A stretch of 64,000 nt of DNA from a virus. Below are positions 36,613 through 45,617 of this stretch, piece by piece. The stretch covers positions 62,001 through 126,000 of IMG/VR virus record IMGVR_UViG_3300022723_000207. One strand, 5' to 3'. Under the pieces are notes generated by a model. That model worked only from the letters and a program-made list of their open reading frames with translations, was not told the DNA's origin and made no database searches. The translations under genes were made by a program, and so were the position numbers. Each line of letters opens with the position of its first letter. The first letter of the stretch is position 1.

Positions 36613-37569
36613 TCATTTTAAGAATTCTTCTAAGCGATCCCATTTTCGATTTAATAACTTGTATTTGTATGTTATTAGTATTTTGTATAGTTTTATAGCG
36701 TCAGATCCAGCAATTTCGTATGCGGCATAATACTTTGATCTTGGTTTTGTATAGATTTTGCGTGGTGGAATATTAAATTGTGTTATGCGTTCTCTAAGCC
36801 ATTCAATTAGTACTTGAGACCCACTGCATATTCTGACACGTGGAACTTTGCGTATTGTTTTGCGTGATTTTAGATTTAAGATGCCAATTGATCCATCTCC
36901 TTCTATGAATCCTATGAGAAATTGGCAAAATTGATCGTCAGATAAATGCTGTAGGTTTGATGTAATCTTGAATTCATATGTTTTGTTTGGAATTAAACCC
37001 CATGTTTCTAATTCCATGGCGACATGACGTGGAATCGATAAGTCTAATCTATTACAATTATTTTTCTTAACAACATGTATTTTTTGTTGCGGATAGATAA
37101 TATCTCTAAAGAATTCTAAAATATGATTGTCATTTCTGTGGACTGTTAATATTGCTGATACTCCTCTATTGCGGTTATCTCGGCGTTTGTGATATATGCA
37201 ACCATCAGCCAACATCCATCCAAGCCAGTAGAAAAACAGCTGTTGTTTAACATTAATAAAAGACCAGTCGCCTTTATTTTGTGGTGCTGTAATGGTGCTT
37301 ATGCCATTTCTTTTCAATAATTCTGACATTCCCGTAATTGAATATCCATGTTCAGAAGCTAGTTTTGTAACGGAGATTCCTTCATTGAATTGCTTAAGTA
37401 TTTTATCTAAAGAACCGGTTTTAATGTGCGAGGAAGAATTGGATCTACATGATACTCCCATTTTGTGTAAGTGCTTATAAATGACCGGTGGTGTAACATG
37501 TGAAAGGCGTGCTATGGCATACGCTGACAATCCATTATTGTATGCTTCTATCCACTCGGCTTTATTCAT
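36613..37569 (-). CDS. Free-standing LAGLIDADG homing endonuclease
   Basis: 318 residues. Two helix-turn-helix units at the N-terminus (about 1-40 and 50-90) are followed by the LAGLIDADG pair LGWMLADGCI (about 119-128) and LIGFIEGDGSI (about 222-232). Two catalytic Asp/Glu helices in one chain indicate a single-chain nuclease. It lies on the opposite strand between MazG and dTMP kinase, typical of an inserted mobile gene. Confidence 0.85.
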   Translation of the reverse strand: MNKAEWIEAYNNGLSAYAIARLSHVTPPVIYKHLHKMGVSCRSNSSSHIKTGSLDKILKQFNEGISVTKLASEHGYSITGMSELLKRNGISTITAPQNKGDWSFINVKQQLFFYWLGWMLADGCIYHKRRDNRNRGVSAILTVHRNDNHILEFFRDIIYPQQKIHVVKKNNCNRLDLSIPRHVAMELETWGLIPNKTYEFKITSNLQHLSDDQFCQFLIGFIEGDGSIGILNLKSRKTIRKVPRVRICSGSQVLIEWLRERITQFNIPPRKIYTKPRSKYYAAYEIAGSDAIKLYKILITYKYKLLNRKWDRLEEFLK

Positions 37570-37595
37570 ATATTATTTTGATGGAGGTGTGTTGC

Positions 37596-38312
37596 ATGGG
37601 AAACGGATTTCAAATATGCATAGAAGGTTGTGATGGCAGTGGCAAAAGTGCAATAGTAATTGAATTGGCAAAATGGATAGCCAATGAGATTGGTATTAAG
37701 ACAATCAATACTAGACACCCTGGATCTACCTTGCTTGGTGCAGAGTTACGACGAATCATAGCTGATCGAGAACTTGGTGTTGATCATCAAGCGCGAGCTT
37801 TGTTATTTGCTGCGGATAATGCAGCATATATTTCAACAATTTTGATACCAAAAATGAAAGACGATTATTGTGTGGTTGCAGATCGCAACAATTTTATAAG
37901 TAGCTTCGCTTATCAAATTGCTGATGGGTGTTCATTAGATATTCTTAAAAAAATTCATAGTGCTACTTACAATCTTGATTTGGTACCAAAAATAGACATT
38001 CTGTTTATTCTTCGTGTATCTTATGAGACTGCCGTAAATAGACGAGAAGAAAGATCGTCAATTGAAAAGGCTGAACATTTTGAGAAAAAAATGATGTCTC
38101 ATAGTTTTTTTAATAGGGTTTCTTGTGCTTATGATGATTTACCGAACCACTTAGAATGGCTTTTAAAATTTGTTAAGGCTAAAGGTGATACCCCACATAT
38201 TGTGTATATTGATGCTAATAGAACATTTGATATTGTGTTGCATGATGTTAAAGAGGCAATTAGACCATTATTGAAGAACTTAATAAACACGGGACGGCCT
38301 GATGGCAGCTGA
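37596..38312 (+). CDS. Thymidylate kinase (dTMP kinase-like)
   Basis: 238 residues. P-loop EGCDGSGKSA (about 8-17), the DR motif VVADRNNFISSFAYQ near residues 90-105, and a lid-like REERSS near 150. It phosphorylates dTMP, or a modified nucleotide, for DNA synthesis. ATG 37596 has GGAGG nine bases upstream; a longer frame upstream overlaps the endonuclease and is rejected. Confidence 0.85.
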   Translation: MGNGFQICIEGCDGSGKSAIVIELAKWIANEIGIKTINTRHPGSTLLGAELRRIIADRELGVDHQARALLFAADNAAYISTILIPKMKDDYCVVADRNNFISSFAYQIADGCSLDILKKIHSATYNLDLVPKIDILFILRVSYETAVNRREERSSIEKAEHFEKKMMSHSFFNRVSCAYDDLPNHLEWLLKFVKAKGDTPHIVYIDANRTFDIVLHDVKEAIRPLLKNLINTGRPDGS

Positions 38313-38970
38313 AATTTTAGGTAAAATCAATAAAGAGTTATCAGAAGAAAACTCTAAGTTACAAAACAGAAATGATAAACTTGAGATAGAAAATGAAGAA
38401 TTGAGAATCTTATTGGCAGAGTTTGGTGATGGTAAAGTCATACCATTAACTAAAACAGATCCTGTCAGGCAGATTGCAGCCCTAAGACATAGAATAAAAT
38501 CTCTTGAAGATAGACTTTCGAAATATGAAAGTGTTACTGCCACTGAAAAATATGGCAGTATTAAGAATCATCATCTAACAGATTTAATTAATAGAATCAA
38601 TAAACGTAAAGAAGAAGTATTGAATTCAAAATCAGAGCCAGAACTGGAATTTGAGCTAAATCGAGAAGATGAGGTTACAGCAGAACCCAAAGAAGAGACG
38701 AATTCTTATAGGCCACAAGATGCCACTCAGAAAATTGATCGACCACTTGAACCGAAAAGAAGGATGAAAGCGGAAGAAGTGTTAGATATTATTTGTGACT
38801 TTGTTGATGGGAAAAAGCCAATGCACCGTGCGCAGATAATGGATGGGACTGGGCTGTCAGAAAGTCAAGTTAGTAAGACCATAAATAAGTACCCAGATTT
38901 ATTTAATGGTGAAAAAGATCCTAAGAATCGAAGGAGAATATTATATAAATACGTAGGCCCAGTATCTTAA
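38302..38970 (+). CDS. Coiled-coil protein with winged-helix-like C-terminus
   Basis: 222 residues. Coiled coil at about 5-45 and 60-80, a disordered acidic linker, then a helix-turn-helix (ILDxxDG-type: AQIMDGTGLSESQVSKTINK at about 173-192). It overlaps the dTMP kinase gene by 11 nt. A DNA-binding regulator is plausible but unproven. Confidence 0.6.
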   Translation: MAAEILGKINKELSEENSKLQNRNDKLEIENEELRILLAEFGDGKVIPLTKTDPVRQIAALRHRIKSLEDRLSKYESVTATEKYGSIKNHHLTDLINRINKRKEEVLNSKSEPELEFELNREDEVTAEPKEETNSYRPQDATQKIDRPLEPKRRMKAEEVLDIICDFVDGKKPMHRAQIMDGTGLSESQVSKTINKYPDLFNGEKDPKNRRRILYKYVGPVS

Positions 38971-39015
38971 TAGAATGCTTGGTTCAAATATATTACAAGA
39001 ACCAAGGAGAATAAT

Positions 39016-39597
39016 ATGGCTAATATTGGACAAATGGTTGGTAACTCGATCAATGCTTTACCGCTTGATCGCATGTTTAAAGCCCCAGCTTTGGCCATGG
39101 CCGATACTCAGAAGCAATTGTCTTATAATTATATGGAATGGGTCAAGGCAGTTGGTCTTGATGAAAATGGCAATGTTGTGATGGTCACTGCTGAATATGA
39201 CGAAGATATAGTTGATGAGCAAGGTAATGTCACAAATACTGTTAAAAAGAAACTGGCTGTCCCTTTACTTTCCATTTTGACTCATCCTAATGTTAATGTT
39301 CAAGAGGGTAGTGTTGAATTTGAAATGACTATCCAATCTTCTGAAGAATCTACTTCAGAATCTGAAGCAGAGGGTAGTTTTCAAGCTAAAGCTGGCTGGG
39401 GTCCGTTCTCAGTTAAGATTTCTGGTCGTGCTAGTCATAAGTCTTCTCAGACACGTAAAACTGATACTCGCGCTCGTTATGCTGTTAATATGAAGATCGC
39501 TAAAGATGATGCCCCAGAAGGTATGATGCAATTTATGGAAATGATTCAACAGGCTGTGACTCAGCCAAAAGTTGCTGCATCTGCTCCTAGTAACTAA
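39016..39597 (+). CDS. DUF2589-family protein
   Basis: 193 residues matching DUF2589: ADTQKQLSYNYMEWVKAVGL near residues 29-48, KKLAVPLLSILTHPNVNVQE, and the Ser/Glu-rich AEGSFQAKAGWGPFSVKISG. The family has no settled function. It is immediately followed by a second, divergent member. AAGGAGA lies upstream of ATG 39016. Confidence 0.75.
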   Translation: MANIGQMVGNSINALPLDRMFKAPALAMADTQKQLSYNYMEWVKAVGLDENGNVVMVTAEYDEDIVDEQGNVTNTVKKKLAVPLLSILTHPNVNVQEGSVEFEMTIQSSEESTSESEAEGSFQAKAGWGPFSVKISGRASHKSSQTRKTDTRARYAVNMKIAKDDAPEGMMQFMEMIQQAVTQPKVAASAPSN

Positions 39598-39600
39598 TGC

Positions 39601-40392
39601 ATGAGTATTTTTAACCCTCTGACTTGGTTTGGTAAGAAGAAACCCAAGTCAGAGGGCTCTTCAGTTAAATGTGAAACTCCAGATGCTACAGATAATGCAT
39701 ATCTTGAAAAACGCCCTTCTAAATCAAGTGGAGAGGGGCAGACTTTATCTGATATTGTTCGTGGTATAGCACATGCAGCAGGTGCAGCCAATGAAATCCA
39801 AGATAGACAGTTTATTCAGCAAGTTGATCATTATTTTCATAAAGAAGAAGATGGTACTTTAGTTCCTAAAGTTGTCCGTTGTAAAATTGATGACACCACA
39901 TATATCGAAGTTCCGTTGATATCCATGATTGATCCTTCTACCTTAGGGCTAGAAGAAATGGATGTCAGAATGGGAGTTAGACTGTCTCGGTCTGAAATTA
40001 AAAAGCATCTTCATGACGCTAATAAAGAAAAAGAAGTATCACGATGTAGTTTTAATGTTTCTTTAACTAGCTCTAAGCCAGGTGATCGTCAAGATGTTAT
40101 TGATGTGACGATGAAATTTAAGAAGACTGAGCCAGCTGAGGGATCTGCTCGATTAGTCGAAGAGATGAATGGATTGGTTCATCCCCATAAATATGGTGAA
40201 GACACGTCTGAACCTAGCCAATATACTAATGTATTTACATCACGTCAGGTGAGGGCCTCTATTGATAATGGCGGGTCTGATAGTTTTGAACCACATGACC
40301 ATAATTTAGATGATTCAGACGAAGGTTTAAAACCTAAGTCGTCTGATTCCCCATCATCAGAATCATCTGAATCAGATGAATCCTCTTCATAA
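39601..40392 (+). CDS. Second DUF2589-like protein
   Basis: 263 residues, related to the upstream protein in the segment IEVPLISMIDPSTLGLEEMDVRM, with a long Ser/Asp-rich C-terminal tail. The first codons hold a strong inverted repeat: 39615-39630 pairs with 39640-39656, 13 contiguous bp plus a bulged extension. This could limit translation. Only three bases separate the two genes. Confidence 0.65.
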   Translation: MSIFNPLTWFGKKKPKSEGSSVKCETPDATDNAYLEKRPSKSSGEGQTLSDIVRGIAHAAGAANEIQDRQFIQQVDHYFHKEEDGTLVPKVVRCKIDDTTYIEVPLISMIDPSTLGLEEMDVRMGVRLSRSEIKKHLHDANKEKEVSRCSFNVSLTSSKPGDRQDVIDVTMKFKKTEPAEGSARLVEEMNGLVHPHKYGEDTSEPSQYTNVFTSRQVRASIDNGGSDSFEPHDHNLDDSDEGLKPKSSDSPSSESSESDESSS

Positions 40393-40396
40393 AATA
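40388..40396 (+). promoter_or_regulatory. Candidate late promoter element CATAAAATA
   Basis: Late-promoter-like element 6 nt upstream of ATG 40403, which has no Shine-Dalgarno. Confidence 0.35.
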
Positions 40397-40402
40397 TAAG
40401 AT

Positions 40403-40807
40403 ATGTTAAAGATTGAAAGAATCATAACTGACAATTCTTTCAGTTATGATGATGTTGAATTTATGGATTTCGATGAAGATCAGAAAGCTGCTGGTATTGG
40501 AAAGTATATTACTGATAAGTTTCTTAAGCAGATTGTTATTCGCACCAAGGATGGCGAGACTAAAATTATTACGGACTGGATGGTGGGGGTCCTGCAAATT
40601 CGAAAGATGAAAGCTAGAACCGGTCTTGAAAAGGTGACTAGATTAGTCATCAACGGTGAGATATCTTATGGCCCAGTATTTTTAATACCTATATCGTCTT
40701 ACAAAAGATTGGAAGTACCAAGAGTATTTGAACATCAACTGTCTTTTATTGCAGATGGTTGGTTATATGTGTGTCACCAAGTATCGCTTATCGAAATAAC
40801 TATGTAG
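40403..40807 (+). CDS. Hypothetical protein
   Basis: 134 residues, beta-rich C-terminal half (LVINGEISYGPVFLIPISSY). It follows the DUF2589 pair and may belong to the same functional unit. No family recognised. Confidence 0.55.
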   Translation: MLKIERIITDNSFSYDDVEFMDFDEDQKAAGIGKYITDKFLKQIVIRTKDGETKIITDWMVGVLQIRKMKARTGLEKVTRLVINGEISYGPVFLIPISSYKRLEVPRVFEHQLSFIADGWLYVCHQVSLIEITM

Positions 40808-40835
40808 CGTATTTTATCTCTACTAGGAGATAAAA

Positions 40836-41120
40836 ATGATCGCAGAACCACAGCGTAAAACAGCGCGTTTGAGCAATATTGCTGAAAATGCCAAAAAGGC
40901 TAAGCAATTTCAGCGTACAGATTATGGTGGTAAAAATCAAATCGAAGCATTATATCAATTTATTGAAGAAGAAGTGGAGTCTAAGGGCGGCAAGCTAGGT
41001 CAAAATACTAAATATTTGGTGGCTAAAGCGTTGCAAAAGCTAGCTGCTAAACAAGTTGCCTCTTGCCGTAAGCGAACTGATGGCCCCCTTAATGAGATTA
41101 TCCGCTTAGCAGGTGGCTGA
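40836..41120 (+). CDS. Small basic helical protein
   Basis: 94 residues with many Lys and Gln (ENAKKAKQFQRTDYGGKNQ). AGGAGA precedes ATG 40836. Nucleic acid binding is possible from charge alone. Confidence 0.55.
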   Translation: MIAEPQRKTARLSNIAENAKKAKQFQRTDYGGKNQIEALYQFIEEEVESKGGKLGQNTKYLVAKALQKLAAKQVASCRKRTDGPLNEIIRLAGG

Positions 41121-41182
41121 CATAATTTACTAACAATTGTTTTTTTGTATAAACTGATTTAGACGTATTGAAGGAGCGCAGT

Positions 41183-42742
41183 ATGACAACTGCATTGGTT
41201 CAGTCGCTTGTGTATCTTGATAATGGCCAATTGAAAATTGTGCCGGATGCTAAGAAGGCTGTTAAAAAGGCAGTTCTAGCATTCTTGGATATGTCCAGTA
41301 CGGCTACTGGACAGAAGACTCATTACAATAAGCGGTCCGAACAAATCGCAGCCATGGAAGATATTCATAACGCTGTGTTTGAGGTCAATCGTGGATTGTA
41401 CCTCGCCATGCTGGCTTTACCTGGTGTATTGGATATTTCCATCCAGCAAGGTATCACCCGTCTTCTTGGTGACAAGAATGGCGCATCACTTCTATCTTCC
41501 AACGAAGAAGCGGAGCTGATCAAGATTTTGTCTGGTCGTTTGAAGGCTGACCGTCTTTTGAAGATGCTGGGCATGATCTGTGACCAGAAGATTAACCGCC
41601 GTAGCGTTAGGACTTTTATTCTTGTGTCTGTTCTGGCGCACAGGAATCTGCCTTGGTGGGCTGTTAAGTATCGCCGCCATTTGCTGAAGGCTCTCAAGCA
41701 TGCTTGGGGTTCTAAGTACGCTATGGTTGTAGCGCGTGTTCTGGCTGGTGGTATTGACAATGCTACCGCTCGTGATGCAGCGTTGGTTCGCAAGCTAGTT
41801 GATCGTTATGCTGTTCATTCTTCTTGTCCGAAGAGTGATATCTATGAGTCAATCTGCTATGTTTTCGGCAAGGATATTCCGTTCAAGAATGATGTGCTGA
41901 AGGCGCGGGTGGCCGCTCGTGATGACCTGTCTGCTGGTAAGGTTCTTCCTAAGGAAGTACTTGAAGGTATTCGTGGGCGTTTCCATAAGCGGGTAAGTAA
42001 GGATCGCATTCTTGAGTTGACTAAGGACACGATGACTGATAAGCAGAAGCTGCGTAGCCAGCGGTCTGCCAAGAAGGCTGAAGTCGAGATGAAGTTTGAT
42101 GCTTCTAAGCTCGATGCGGTTTCTTTATATGTCCATGCTCTAGAAGAGGGTATGGATGAGGATTCTCGTGCTGCTCTTGATGAAAAGGCTTCTCGGGTTG
42201 CTAGTGGTTTTCCCTTGCGGTATCAGAAGGCGTCGATTGTACTCGATACTTCACTCTCTATGTCTGGAACTGATCACAATAAGAATCGCCCTCTGGCGAT
42301 TTCCTTGGCAATGAAAGACGTACTTGTTGAGGCCAGTGATTCCAGCGAAGTGTTCTGCACTGAAGGGGAGCTTGACCGCAAGGGGCTTATTAAAGCTTCT
42401 GGTGACACCTCTCTTGCTAAGGCTGTGGCCAAAGCATTTATGACTGAACCAGATGTTGTGTTCTTGATTACCGATGGGTATGAGAATGCTCCTGCTGGTC
42501 GCGTCCATGAAGTCATTTCTGCAGCGCGTAGGCTGGGTATCGAAACTCCAGTTTATCAGTTCAGCCCGGTCATGGCTTCAGAAGCTGCTGGTATTCGTAG
42601 TCTTTCTGATCATGTGTCGGCCTTGCCTGTCTCCACACCAGAAGGTATTGGACTGTCATTAATTCGTGTGGCTATTGAGCAGGATACAGAGCGTGGTCTA
42701 CAAGCTCTGTTGAATGCAACTGTACCGCGTTTGTCGGCTTAA
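41183..42742 (+). CDS. Helical-repeat/VWA protein resembling Ro60 (TROVE-VWA)
   Basis: 519 residues. An alpha-helical region (about 1-330) with repeated two-helix units precedes a VWA domain (about 345-519) with all MIDAS elements: VLDTSLSMSGT, SGDTSLAKA and FLITDGYEN. This order matches Ro60/Rsr proteins, which bind Y RNAs and misfolded RNAs; the N-terminus is only loosely TROVE-like by eye. AAGGAG at 41171-41176 supports ATG 41183. An ARPP-1-like gene follows 10 nt downstream in one operon. Confidence 0.62.
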   Translation: MTTALVQSLVYLDNGQLKIVPDAKKAVKKAVLAFLDMSSTATGQKTHYNKRSEQIAAMEDIHNAVFEVNRGLYLAMLALPGVLDISIQQGITRLLGDKNGASLLSSNEEAELIKILSGRLKADRLLKMLGMICDQKINRRSVRTFILVSVLAHRNLPWWAVKYRRHLLKALKHAWGSKYAMVVARVLAGGIDNATARDAALVRKLVDRYAVHSSCPKSDIYESICYVFGKDIPFKNDVLKARVAARDDLSAGKVLPKEVLEGIRGRFHKRVSKDRILELTKDTMTDKQKLRSQRSAKKAEVEMKFDASKLDAVSLYVHALEEGMDEDSRAALDEKASRVASGFPLRYQKASIVLDTSLSMSGTDHNKNRPLAISLAMKDVLVEASDSSEVFCTEGELDRKGLIKASGDTSLAKAVAKAFMTEPDVVFLITDGYENAPAGRVHEVISAARRLGIETPVYQFSPVMASEAAGIRSLSDHVSALPVSTPEGIGLSLIRVAIEQDTERGLQALLNATVPRLSA

Positions 42743-42752
42743 GGAGGTTGAC

Positions 42753-43772
42753 ATGGCTAAAATCGCAATCTCTAACATCATCCGTGGCTGTCGCCCCGGT
42801 CGTATTCAGTCAGTTGGTTATATGCAGGTTATTCCGCTCATTAGCGATATGACTGATGACCGTTTCGTATCTCCTGAGCAGGGATCTGAGATCTCCACTA
42901 GTGATTATGGATCAATGGTATTCAAGAATAAGACCCAGAATATCATGATTGTTCCATCTGAAGCAACGTATGTCCATAAGGGTCAGAAAGCCCAGGACCA
43001 TGCGATGACTCATGCTGGTTTGGTGAAGAAGAAGGCTCAGAAGACCTTTAGAACTGCGGCTTGCGTGCAGCAGTCACAGGGTGGATATTTGAACATTAAG
43101 GATAGTGGCCACATGTCTATCCTTCCGTTCCCACTTCGTGAGGAAGCCGCTAAGGTTCGTCAGAAGTCTGAATATAGTAAACTCTGGCCAGCCATCACCA
43201 AGCTGAACCAGGAGATGGGGCTTCGTAGTTACGGCCATCTTGAGTACTTCTATGATCACTTCCGTAAGGAATTAGATCACTTCGTAGCTGAGTTCGAGCT
43301 TGTCTCTAATCAGATTGGTGCAATAGTTCTTATCAATGGCAAAATTGTTGGTATTGAGCGCACCCCCAACTACGAATATTGGAAGTCAATCTGGCCAGCT
43401 CTTATTCGTGAGTGCTATGGTAGCTTGGCTATTATTGAGTCTAAGAAGGGGCCACCTAAGGTTCCGGACACTCGTGTTGAGATGTCTGAAGTAAACTCGT
43501 TGCAAGATCTACTTGATGCCGTGGAAGATGTTGAACAGCGTGAGTATGAGAAAGTGAAGAGTGTGGTTCAGAGTGTTTGCGAGACAGAGATCGCTAAGAC
43601 TAAGATTTCTGGCGAAGATGAAGACGGATTCCAGGTTGATTCGCTGAAAAGTGATCGATTTGTTGGTCAGGCTGTTCGTGAAGATGAAAAGATTTTGTAT
43701 GCTTCCATTGTCTGCACTCAAAAGTTCCGCAAGAATGAAGACTGGTACAGCGCTGAACAGTTCAGTATGTAA
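42753..43772 (+). CDS. ARPP-1-like (DUF6569-type) protein
   Basis: 339 residues. VSNQIGAIVLINGKIVGIER and YWKSIWPALIRECYGSLAI (about 195-240) resemble ARPP-1 family proteins, as does SEATYVHKGQKAQDHAMTH (about 76-94). The C-terminal third is acidic and helical, ending FRKNEDWYSAEQFSM. AAGGAGG at 42741-42747 supports ATG 42753. Pairing with the VWA protein suggests a shared task; the biochemical role is unknown. Confidence 0.55.
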   Translation: MAKIAISNIIRGCRPGRIQSVGYMQVIPLISDMTDDRFVSPEQGSEISTSDYGSMVFKNKTQNIMIVPSEATYVHKGQKAQDHAMTHAGLVKKKAQKTFRTAACVQQSQGGYLNIKDSGHMSILPFPLREEAAKVRQKSEYSKLWPAITKLNQEMGLRSYGHLEYFYDHFRKELDHFVAEFELVSNQIGAIVLINGKIVGIERTPNYEYWKSIWPALIRECYGSLAIIESKKGPPKVPDTRVEMSEVNSLQDLLDAVEDVEQREYEKVKSVVQSVCETEIAKTKISGEDEDGFQVDSLKSDRFVGQAVREDEKILYASIVCTQKFRKNEDWYSAEQFSM

Positions 43773-44045
43773 TGAGTAATAAGATTCTATCATACCTGGA
43801 GGAGTGCAATCCTGAGGCCTATCATGGACGGACTCAAGGATGCGCTGGTAGGCACTAGTTTAAACAATCATGGCAACGAGGTGGCAGCATATAGTTATGT
43901 CAAGATTATTCAGGTCCATATCGCTAATGGAATGTCTCAGGAGGAGGCTCAGGAGTGGCATAGCTACAACACTGAGCGTGCATTGCTGTATATTCCCAAG
44001 GAAAATCGTCCGATCGTCGTATTTGACGATTTTCCTTGGGAATGA
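43772..44045 (+). CDS. Small protein, possible frameshift
   Basis: The clear reading frame is 43824-44045 (73 residues, MDGLKDALVGTSLNNHG). A second frame starts in an ATGA overlap at 43772 (MSNKILSYLEECNPEAYHG) and stops at 43858. A +1 shift near 43825 would join them into one protein of about 90 residues. A perfect 18-bp inverted repeat (43993-44010 with 44025-44042) spans the stop codon. Confidence 0.45.
43993..44042 (+). promoter_or_regulatory. Perfect 18-bp hairpin across a stop codon
   Basis: Arms 43993-44010 and 44025-44042 are exactly complementary with a 14-nt loop; no U-run follows, so it is not a standard terminator. It may be an RNase processing or mRNA-stabilising site. Confidence 0.7.
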
Positions 44046-44157
44046 GGGTGGCGGTGGATAAATAGAACTGGAGTTGAGGGTTTGGGATGACTTCCTAGAA
44101 GCATCATACTCATATGGCGGGCTTTTGGAGCCAGTTATTAAATGAAGTAAATAACAC

Positions 44158-45000
44158 ATGCAATTGATATTGAATAGGAATGACCAGTTCTTATCGCAGG
44201 GATATCATTCTCTTAAGAGAACTCTTGAGCAGAGTGGAGAATTTAAAATTGCTAAAGCGCCGTTATTCACTATTCCAGCTAAATATCATCGGAAGGAAGA
44301 AGGCTTTAGTATAGCCAAGGTCAATGGCATATTAATTGCATTTGATGCCAATGGTGGATGTTATAATATTGAATCTATGTATCGTGATGGATTGTTTAAG
44401 ACTGCACTTAAAGATTTGAAATTTATTATTAAAACTCAATTTCATCCGCATCGATTTTGGATTAAATTCGAAGAAGAGACTGGTATTAAGGTGATATCGT
44501 GGATCATGTGGAGTACCCTTAATTTTCCTATGGGATGTTTTCAGTGGGACCCAAGTCGAGATTTTAAGTATATCGCTTCTTGTGCTGGTGGGCCTAACAG
44601 CAATAGAAGATGGGGTAGACCGCCGTATATTCAGTGGTGTCAGCGCGATGGATCGTTTCATAGCCAACGTGTTCATGTTTCTGAATTTGCTCAAATAATT
44701 GAAGAATGCAAATGGGGGTTGATTTTGCAGGGTGGCAATAAACACAATTGTGACGGTAAGAATACTAGAGAAGTCGAGTTCGCTTCATGTGGCATGCCAT
44801 TAGTTTTGAACTATATTCCACACTATGAATATCCATTTGTCCCTAATAAACATTTTTTGTATTTAGAAAAGCCAAATGATCTTGAAAGGCTCAAAACTGA
44901 AGATCCCAGACCCTATGCACGTGCTTCGAAAGAGTTATGGGAGAATTATCTCAAACCACAAGCAGCAGCTAAGCACTTAAAGGGGCTAATTGGTGTCTAA
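44158..45000 (+). CDS. Glycosyltransferase-like protein (GT-B type C-terminus)
   Basis: 280 residues. The C-terminal part has NTREVEFASCGMPLVLNYIP and YPFVPNKHFLYLEKPNDLERL, the acidic donor-binding pattern of GT-B glycosyltransferases. It is a paralogue of the minus-strand gene at 55274. It overlaps the sulfotransferase-like gene downstream, suggesting sequential glycan modification. The acceptor (DNA, virion protein or host surface) is not visible. Confidence 0.68.
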   Translation: MQLILNRNDQFLSQGYHSLKRTLEQSGEFKIAKAPLFTIPAKYHRKEEGFSIAKVNGILIAFDANGGCYNIESMYRDGLFKTALKDLKFIIKTQFHPHRFWIKFEEETGIKVISWIMWSTLNFPMGCFQWDPSRDFKYIASCAGGPNSNRRWGRPPYIQWCQRDGSFHSQRVHVSEFAQIIEECKWGLILQGGNKHNCDGKNTREVEFASCGMPLVLNYIPHYEYPFVPNKHFLYLEKPNDLERLKTEDPRPYARASKELWENYLKPQAAAKHLKGLIGV

Positions 45001-45508
45001 AGTTTTTGGTATTGGTCTTCCTCGCACTGGTACGGCTAGTTTATGCGAAGCTTTGGTGATATTGGGATACCATGCTAGGCATTATCCTAAATATGCTGAT
45101 AGAGCTAAGCGATTTGATGCTTTGGTTGATACCCCTATATGTAATTGTTTTGAAAACCTGGATAAGGAATATCCGGGGTCTAAATTTATACTCACGATGC
45201 GTAATCCGCTTAAGTGGCTTAAATCGTGTGAAAATGCTTCAAAAAGATTCAAATGGCATAATCTCAAACCTGATGGAAGATGTGGTCCTGAAGTATATCA
45301 GGCTCACATTGACTTGTTTGGCACTACTGCATATGATCAGAATGGATTCTTAGAAGGGTATTTTAAACATACTAAAAGAGTACTTGAATATTTTATGGCC
45401 AGAGAAGATTGGTTGATTTATGAAGTTAGCGAGGGGTGGGCACCTATTTGTGAATTTTTGGGCAAGCCGATACCTAAAGAGCCATTTCCTCATCGCAATA
45501 AGAGCTAG
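44993..45508 (+). CDS. Sulfotransferase-like protein
   Basis: 171 residues. GLPRTGTASL (about 6-15) is the 5'-phosphosulfate-binding loop and FILTMRNPLKWLKS (about 63-76) the 3'-phosphate-binding segment of PAPS sulfotransferases. GTG 44993 is preferred, with AAGGGG upstream. The gene overlaps the glycosyltransferase by 8 nt. It would transfer sulfate to a sugar or other hydroxyl. Confidence 0.78.
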   Translation: MSKVFGIGLPRTGTASLCEALVILGYHARHYPKYADRAKRFDALVDTPICNCFENLDKEYPGSKFILTMRNPLKWLKSCENASKRFKWHNLKPDGRCGPEVYQAHIDLFGTTAYDQNGFLEGYFKHTKRVLEYFMAREDWLIYEVSEGWAPICEFLGKPIPKEPFPHRNKS

Positions 45509-45514
45509 AAATAC

Positions 45515-45542
45515 TTGACAGAACATTCCCGGATGATAAAAA
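45515..45542 (+). promoter_or_regulatory. Sigma70-like promoter before the RNA modules
   Basis: TTGACA, 16 nt, TAAAAA. The predicted start lies within a few bases of the first RNA module, so it probably drives the module array. Confidence 0.55.
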
Positions 45543-45545
45543 TGA

Positions 45546-45617
45546 GATAACTGGAACGCGCAAGTTAATCCCGGTCTGGATTTGACTAACACTTTAACCT
45601 GCAATCATCCAGTTATT
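45546..45617 (+). ncRNA. RNA module 1, without tRNA
   Basis: Outer stem 45547-45555 with 45608-45616; left loop ACGC; 3-bp stem GCA/TGC; A.C mismatch; P2 GTTAA (45564) with TTAAC (45594). The inside begins with the conserved TCCCG, but only 25 nt are present and no tRNA. It shows the fold exists without a tRNA. Confidence 0.7.

Noticed and set aside
37500-37595. Longer N-terminus for the dTMP kinase
   Set aside because: It overlaps the LAGLIDADG gene, lacks a ribosome-binding site and adds residues before a P-loop that normally lies near the start.
41365-42516. Minus-strand frames across the VWA gene
   Set aside because: Shadow frames of a clearly coding plus-strand gene; no starts or motifs.
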